This document shows, in pieces, positions 58,706 through 64,000 of a DNA stretch of 64,000 bases. The first letter of the stretch is position 1. Each line of letters begins with the position of its first letter. The notes under the pieces are model-generated. The model did not search any database. It had not been told where the DNA came from and saw nothing but the letters and a program-made list of their open reading frames with translations. This DNA is from Photobacterium leiognathi (GTDB lineage: Bacteria; Pseudomonadota; Gammaproteobacteria; Enterobacterales; Vibrionaceae): positions 2,790,001-2,854,000 of the forward strand of contig NZ_CP131601.1 of assembly GCF_030685535.1 (NCBI RefSeq), in the 5' to 3' direction. Position numbers and translations under genes: made by a program.

Positions 58706-61603
58706 TTAATTATCATCACTATTGGATGATATTAAGAGCTTTTGCCAAATCTCACTGACGTTTTGACGTAAATCTACAAATTGTGTTTCAGGTACATAAG
58801 CATCTAGCCCTAATAGGTTAAGTTTATGTATTTCATCTCGCATCTCACAATATGCCTGTTGTAAAAGCTTGGCATCTTCCGCTGACAATAACTCACACTG
58901 CACCATGGATGAGAAGATACGAATATTGTCTGACCAACGGGTAACATCTGGCTTATCAGCAGCATGAGCAAGCACTAAGTACTGTGCGATAAACTCAATA
59001 TCAGTGATCCCACCTTTGTCTTGTTTTAAGCCAAACATCTGCGTTTTTTTCTTGCCCAAGTGCTCACGCATTTTAACTCGCATCTCAGCAACAGCAGTCG
59101 CAAGCTCCTCTGAATGACGAGACGCTGATAATACTTGTAAGCGCACAGCTTCAAACGCTTGCTTTAATTGCAGATCGCCGTAAACCATACGTGCTCGCAC
59201 TAACGCTTGGTGCTCCCATGTCCATGCTTCTTGCTGCTGATACTCGGCAAATGCATTCACAGTACTGACAAGTAAGCCCGATGCACCGGATGGACGAAGT
59301 CGCATATCAACCTCATACAACACGCCTGATGCGGTGCGAGTAGAGAACAAATGAATAATGCGTTGAGCTAAGCGTAAGTAAAACTGACGACCATCAATTT
59401 CCTTACGTCCATTGGTATAAATGTTATCAGGGCAATCATGCATAAAGACTAAATCAAGATCGGAGCCATAACCTAACTCCCAACCACCCACTTTACCGTA
59501 GCCAACAACGCCAAAGCTCTTGCCATCACGATCAATTAAGTGGCTCGGCTCGCCATATTTTTCAGCCATTTGTAGCCAAGCTTGATTGACGACAGCAGCA
59601 ATAATCGCTTCGGCTAAATAAGTTAAGTGGTCGCTCACTTTCATTACTGGCAATACACCTGCAATATCAGCGGCTGCAATGCGTAATAACTGGATTTGCT
59701 TGAACTGACGGATCGCTTCCATCTGCTGCTCCATATCCTCTTCAGGGATACGAGCGAGATACTCACGTAACTCATCTTTGTAACACGTTAGCTCGGTCGG
59801 CTTATACAAATGCTGTGGATCTAATAACTCATCTAACAGTAATGGATATTGCGCTAATTGATCGGCAACCATAGGACTTGCCGCACACAAGCGGATCAGC
59901 TGTTTTAACGCCGCTGGGTGTTCAACTAATAACTCTAAATACGTAGTACGAGTCGAAATACGAATGATCAGTTTAGTTAAACGCGGCAATAACTGAATTA
60001 CATCATCACGGGTAACCACTTGCGATAAAACTTCTGGCATCAATCGCGCCATGACTTCACGTCCACGAGGACCGAGTGTGCGTTTCGACAATTCCGCCTT
60101 AAAACCAATTAAATGCTCGGCTAATTCAACAGATGCAGACTCATTTAGCTCAGATAAAATAGCCACTGATACTTCATAATTAAGTACCATTGCCCATAAT
60201 TCATGGTATTGCGCATCCACTTCGACTTGTTCATCTTGCTCATCTGCACCAATGATCAGCTCAAATACTTGATGAATTTCACTCATATGATGATCAACTG
60301 CATCAAGTAAAGCGTCCCAATCTTGATACCCCATCGCACAAGCTAAGCGTTCTTGATCAAGCACTTTCTCTGGCAACGTCTGAGTTTGTTTATCATCAAT
60401 GGCTTGTAGCAAGTTCTCTAAGCGACGTAAGAAACAGTAACCTAGCTCCAGTGCCGTCACTTCTTGCTCTGGAAGCAACGCTAGTTCTCTGACAGCAGAG
60501 AGGGTTGGCAGCAGACCACGCCCTCGCAAACTAGGTTCTCGTCCACCACGGATCAACTGGAACGACTGAGCAATAAACTCAACCTCACGGATCCCACCAG
60601 CACCCAGTTTGATGTTATTACTAAGGCCTCGACGTCTAACTTCACTACTGATCATCGCTTTCATTCGACGCAAAGCTTGCACTGCACTAAAGTCGATATA
60701 ACGACGAAACACAAAGGGGCGCAGCATCTGACGCAATTCTTGATACTGAGTAAAGCTCTCACGCCCCATAACCCTTGCTTTGATCATCGCATAGCGTTCC
60801 CAGTCACGTCCCTGCTCTTGGTAGTAATCTTCCAGTGCCGCATAACTCATCACCAAAGGACCACTATCACCAAACGGACGTAAACGCATATCAACGCGGT
60901 AACAGAAACCATCAAAGGTTTGCTGATCGAGCGCTTTAATGAGTTTCTGACCTAATCGAGTAAAAAATTGTGCATTGGCTAAAGATCGACGCCCACCTTG
61001 AGTTTCACCATTCTCTGGATAGGTAAAGATCAAATCGATATCAGAAGAAAAGTTAAGTTCGCCACCGCCTAGTTTACCCATACCAAGTACTAGCATAGGC
61101 TGCGCTTCACCTTGCGCATTAGTCGGCGTTCCCCAATCAGCACAACATTGACGATACAGCCAATGGTAAGCTTCCATGATCAAGGCTTCTGCTAACTGCG
61201 ATAACGCTTCTAAGCTCTGCTTTAAAGGCACAGTGTTTGCAAAGTCATGCCAAGCAATTAAACACATGTAACGACGACGAAACTGTCTTAAAACACGCAT
61301 CAATCCGGCTTCATCAGTGATCTTAGCTAATTGCTCAACTAACAATTGGCGATAGCAAACAGGCTCGCATTCATGACGATGAGTTAGCATCCAACTTAAC
61401 CACTCAGGATCTTTGACAAGTGACGCAGCAATAAAGTCACTTAACCCAAGGATGGAACGTAATTCCTCGAGATCTTCACCTTGCCATAATGCCAATACGT
61501 CAGGATGGTGTTCAGCTAGTTTTTCTATAGCAAGATCAGCTGCATCAGTCACAGCAGAAAAAGAAGAAATAGTCGGAAAAAGAGCGGGCGTTTCGACAGT
61601 CAT
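58706..61603 (-). CDS. glnE: Glutamine synthetase adenylyltransferase/deadenylylase
   Basis: A 965-aa bifunctional enzyme that adds or removes AMP on glutamine synthetase in response to PII and glutamine. The two nucleotidyltransferase domains are visible: [18 protein letters not shown] in the deadenylylase half and [18 protein letters not shown] in the adenylylase half. The helical linker lies between. The length is slightly above the 946 aa of E. coli. Confidence 0.96.
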   Translation of the reverse strand: MTVETPALFPTISSFSAVTDAADLAIEKLAEHHPDVLALWQGEDLEELRSILGLSDFIAASLVKDPEWLSWMLTHRHECEPVCYRQLLVEQLAKITDEAGLMRVLRQFRRRYMCLIAWHDFANTVPLKQSLEALSQLAEALIMEAYHWLYRQCCADWGTPTNAQGEAQPMLVLGMGKLGGGELNFSSDIDLIFTYPENGETQGGRRSLANAQFFTRLGQKLIKALDQQTFDGFCYRVDMRLRPFGDSGPLVMSYAALEDYYQEQGRDWERYAMIKARVMGRESFTQYQELRQMLRPFVFRRYIDFSAVQALRRMKAMISSEVRRRGLSNNIKLGAGGIREVEFIAQSFQLIRGGREPSLRGRGLLPTLSAVRELALLPEQEVTALELGYCFLRRLENLLQAIDDKQTQTLPEKVLDQERLACAMGYQDWDALLDAVDHHMSEIHQVFELIIGADEQDEQVEVDAQYHELWAMVLNYEVSVAILSELNESASVELAEHLIGFKAELSKRTLGPRGREVMARLMPEVLSQVVTRDDVIQLLPRLTKLIIRISTRTTYLELLVEHPAALKQLIRLCAASPMVADQLAQYPLLLDELLDPQHLYKPTELTCYKDELREYLARIPEEDMEQQMEAIRQFKQIQLLRIAAADIAGVLPVMKVSDHLTYLAEAIIAAVVNQAWLQMAEKYGEPSHLIDRDGKSFGVVGYGKVGGWELGYGSDLDLVFMHDCPDNIYTNGRKEIDGRQFYLRLAQRIIHLFSTRTASGVLYEVDMRLRPSGASGLLVSTVNAFAEYQQQEAWTWEHQALVRARMVYGDLQLKQAFEAVRLQVLSASRHSEELATAVAEMRVKMREHLGKKKTQMFGLKQDKGGITDIEFIAQYLVLAHAADKPDVTRWSDNIRIFSSMVQCELLSAEDAKLLQQAYCEMRDEIHKLNLLGLDAYVPETQFVDLRQNVSEIWQKLLISSNSDDN

Positions 61604-61653
61604 GTGCTTTCCTTGAACAAGTAACCTGACAGAATTTTATCTACCTTAGCATA

Positions 61654-61680
61654 GAAAAACGCCCATCAAATGATGGGCGT
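61654..61680 (-). terminator. Terminator of the chemotaxis receptor gene
   Basis: ACGCCCATCA pairs with TGATGGGCGT with a minimal loop; on - it is followed by TTTTTC, 48 bases after the receptor stop. Confidence 0.85.
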
Positions 61681-61727
61681 AATAATTTTATAAGTTACAT
61701 AACATTGAGTAACTTAATGACGGTTAG

Positions 61728-63311
61728 CTACACTTGAAATGCCTTGATTTTATGTTCTAAATCATTGGCATGTTGATGCATAGTATCGGATGTTTCTGCC
61801 AGCTCTGTGACCACAACTACCGAGGCTTCAACCAACTCTCGCACATTAGTTAGATTCTGGTTCATTTCATCAGCAACCGTGGTTTGTTGCTCTGCTGCTG
61901 ATGCAATGTGGAAATTCATATCGTTAATAAGCTGTACTTGCGCCACGATTTTCTCGAGCTCATCACCTGCGTTGGTGACTAAATCGACCCCTTCCGCCGC
62001 TTCTTCTACACTTTGCTCCATCAAACCAACCGCTTGTTGCGCACTTTGCTGTAGCTGACTGATCATATCTTGAATTTCAACAGTGGCGGTTTGTGTACGC
62101 TGTGCCAAGTTACGTACTTCATCAGCAACCACAGCAAAACCTCGACCAGCATCGCCTGCACGTGCCGCTTCAATAGCAGCATTTAATGCAAGTAGGTTGG
62201 TTTGCTCTGAAATACTTTGGATTGTCACAATCACTGAACCAATCTTCTCTACCCGCTCTTCGACTTGATTCACCGCATCTGCTGATTGACGAATATCATT
62301 AGAAAGCTGATCAATTGTACCCATGGTTTTACGAACGAATTCTTGTCCTTGCGTTGCTTGCTCTGAAGTACCAACAGTAGCATCAGACGCTTGGCGAGCA
62401 TGCTCTGCGACAGTTTGTACGGTTGATGTCATCTCTGACATTGCAGAAGCTAATTGATCAATTTCAGCAAACTCTTCTTGAGCCGATGATTTGGTTTCCA
62501 CCATGCTGATAGACATGATATTCGATAAGCTTGATAGCTCACTTGCCGCTGCGCGTTGAGCTAATAATACCTCTTGTAATTGCAGTCGCGTTTTTTCTAA
62601 TTCACGCGCTAAATCACCGAACTCATCATTACAATCCATAATGATAGGCTCTGCTAAATTACGTTGAGCAAGCTTTTGGATACTTTGCTTTAAATAGTCT
62701 ATTTGACGCAACATCACACGCGATCCGCCAAGTAATAACACCATAAAGGCAATAATCATCACTCCGGTTTGCCATGCAATTTGCCATAAGTATTGATGGT
62801 AATAAGCCTTTGCAACATCACTGGATTGTGAGCCCACAACGAGCAAACCTAACTGAGGCAGTACTTCAGCATACTCAAAGCGCCCTTTTGACAACGTAAT
62901 TGCAGAAGACGAGGTTAAATTGTTCAATAACGTTGATAACGGCTGATTACTTTCAGTCTCAGCATTTAATTGCATCACATTCGTGGCTTGTGGGTGACCA
63001 AACACCTTGCCAGTTTTTGGATCTAGCACATAAAAATAAGCATCTTGTGCTGTGGTCAAAGATGAGGACGCTAGCGCATCTTGGTTTAACCCTGCTTGCA
63101 GCATCGCTTTTAATTGATGGGCATGAGATATAGCAAGCTCTTTCGCTCTATCTTGTTGAACCTGTAATACTGCAGAATAAAACGTTTGTGCATCCCATAA
63201 CTGCTTACCAATCAACAAGACAGTACTAAACACCATTAATAAGATCAGTTTGGGTACCAGCCGAATATTGGTTAATCCTTTTTCCCATGGTGTTACTGTC
63301 ATTATTGCCAT
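61728..63311 (-). CDS. Methyl-accepting chemotaxis protein
   Basis: A 527-aa receptor. A first membrane segment at about residues 20-42, a periplasmic single-Cache-like sensor of about 140 residues ([19 protein letters not shown]), and a second membrane segment near 180-200 are followed by HAMP and a long coiled-coil signalling domain. Its tip reads [20 protein letters not shown], which binds CheA and CheW. GGAGG lies seven bases before the ATG. There is no C-terminal CheR-binding pentapeptide. The ligand is unknown; Cache sensors often detect small organic acids or amino acids. Confidence 0.92.
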   Translation of the reverse strand: MAIMTVTPWEKGLTNIRLVPKLILLMVFSTVLLIGKQLWDAQTFYSAVLQVQQDRAKELAISHAHQLKAMLQAGLNQDALASSSLTTAQDAYFYVLDPKTGKVFGHPQATNVMQLNAETESNQPLSTLLNNLTSSSAITLSKGRFEYAEVLPQLGLLVVGSQSSDVAKAYYHQYLWQIAWQTGVMIIAFMVLLLGGSRVMLRQIDYLKQSIQKLAQRNLAEPIIMDCNDEFGDLARELEKTRLQLQEVLLAQRAAASELSSLSNIMSISMVETKSSAQEEFAEIDQLASAMSEMTSTVQTVAEHARQASDATVGTSEQATQGQEFVRKTMGTIDQLSNDIRQSADAVNQVEERVEKIGSVIVTIQSISEQTNLLALNAAIEAARAGDAGRGFAVVADEVRNLAQRTQTATVEIQDMISQLQQSAQQAVGLMEQSVEEAAEGVDLVTNAGDELEKIVAQVQLINDMNFHIASAAEQQTTVADEMNQNLTNVRELVEASVVVVTELAETSDTMHQHANDLEHKIKAFQV

Positions 63312-63438
63312 GTAGAACCTCCGGATTGCACTTCCTCATACCTAGCCAAAATGTGAAAGAGAAAACACAATAAAATGTGAATAAATTTGTTATTGTTTGT
63401 TCAATAGCACTATATCGGCAAAGGCAATAAAGACCTTA

Positions 63439-64000
63439 ATGATGAAAGTAATAGATGACGAAAAACATGAGCTACATCCCATGAGCTTAATGGCTGTCGT
63501 GCTTTCTATAGCATCACTAGCCTTAGTAACTGCCACGCTTTTTCTAAATAAAAATGAACCGACTTTTCATATATTCTTAGCCATTGATACCTTCATCTGC
63601 CTGATCTTTTGGTGCCAATTACTCTTTGATTTATCAAGAAGCTCCTCGAAGTCAGCCTATTTAAAACAGCATTGGCCTGACTTCATTGCGAGTATTCCAG
63701 CCATCGAGCCTTTGCGTTTTATGCGCATACTTCAAGTGCTGCGAGTTTTCCGTTTACTCCGATCGAGTAAGCAGATTTACTTCCAAATGATCAATAACCG
63801 CCGCGAAACAACATTAGCATCCATTTTCTTACTACTGACGGTACTTATTACTATCGGTGCAACCTCTATCTTATTTGTCGAAGGTCAGGTGGAGAATGCC
63901 AATATCCACACAGCAGGCGATGCATTATGGTGGGTCTTTGTCACCATATCGACGGTTGGCTATGGTGATTATTATCCGGTTACAACACTCGGTCGGATCA
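63439..64000 (+). CDS. Voltage-gated potassium channel family protein (3' truncated by window)
   Basis: The open frame starts at tandem ATG codons (63439 and 63442) and runs 187 codons to the window end without a stop. Four hydrophobic segments are followed by an arginine-rich S4-like helix (RFMRILQVLRVFRLLRSS), a further membrane helix, and the pore loop TISTVGYGDYYPV with the K+ selectivity filter TVGYGD. It is thus a six-transmembrane Kv-type channel. The C-terminal part, including any RCK or cytoplasmic domain, is outside the window. It is divergent from the chemotaxis receptor gene. Confidence 0.88.
   Translation, partial: MMKVIDDEKHELHPMSLMAVVLSIASLALVTATLFLNKNEPTFHIFLAIDTFICLIFWCQLLFDLSRSSSKSAYLKQHWPDFIASIPAIEPLRFMRILQVLRVFRLLRSSKQIYFQMINNRRETTLASIFLLLTVLITIGATSILFVEGQVENANIHTAGDALWWVFVTISTVGYGDYYPVTTLGRI

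Overview
The window reads as a piece of a Vibrionaceae main chromosome, most likely Photobacterium. The evidence is a chitin-oligosaccharide operon in the Vibrio order, an rRNA operon with tandem 5S genes and a Glu-Lys-Val tRNA spacer, and the gene orders argF-pyrL-pyrBI-ridA and parC-parE-yqiA-cpdA-yqiB-nudF/tolC-hldE-glnE. I cannot name the species from sequence alone.

Layout. 1-8.6 kb: (chitin) cytoplasmic chitobiose catabolism, with GH9, amino-sugar kinase, GH20, chitobiose phosphorylase and a phosphohexomutase all on +. 9.3-15.4 kb: a complete rRNA operon on -, read 16S, tRNA-Glu, tRNA-Lys, tRNA-Val, 23S, 5S, 5S, tRNA-Asp. It has a strong promoter, two boxA antitermination elements, three stacked terminators and a decayed tRNA-Asp copy. 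15.5-17.6 kb: two AT-rich membrane acyltransferases. 17.9-29.8 kb: a genomic island in tRNA-Leu(CAA), bounded by 103-bp perfect direct repeats. 30-64 kb: conserved core genes (lptGF, pepA-holC-valS, pyrimidine/arginine genes, ridA, idi, plsC, topoisomerase IV, cpdA/nudF, tolC, hldE, glnE, an MCP and a truncated potassium channel). These are broken only by a beta-mannosidase gene with an in-frame amber codon.

The island (about 11.8 kb) is the most unusual part. It carries a P4-type integrase beside the tRNA side, a cytosine-5 methyltransferase with a convergent putative restriction enzyme, and a compact replication-like module on -. That module consists of an acidic 218-aa protein, a 308-aa stripped-down family A DNA polymerase with no exonuclease domain, and a 481-aa P-loop ATPase/helicase. 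It is followed by a separate 88-aa gene that duplicates the helicase C-terminal domain. The module leader contains a 16-nt sequence identical to the rRNA-operon boxA region, and near-identical 17-bp motifs flank the module. Three 165-bp tandem repeats at the far end each begin with the tRNA-Leu anticodon-arm sequence. A protein with a 17-lysine run encoded by a hexanucleotide microsatellite, two frameshifted genes (one DUF2787), a glycine-zipper peptide and a membrane protein complete it. I see no capsid, tail, conjugation or relaxase genes. It looks like an integrative element that supplies its own polymerase and helicase, possibly a phage satellite or integrated plasmid-like replicon; that is inference.
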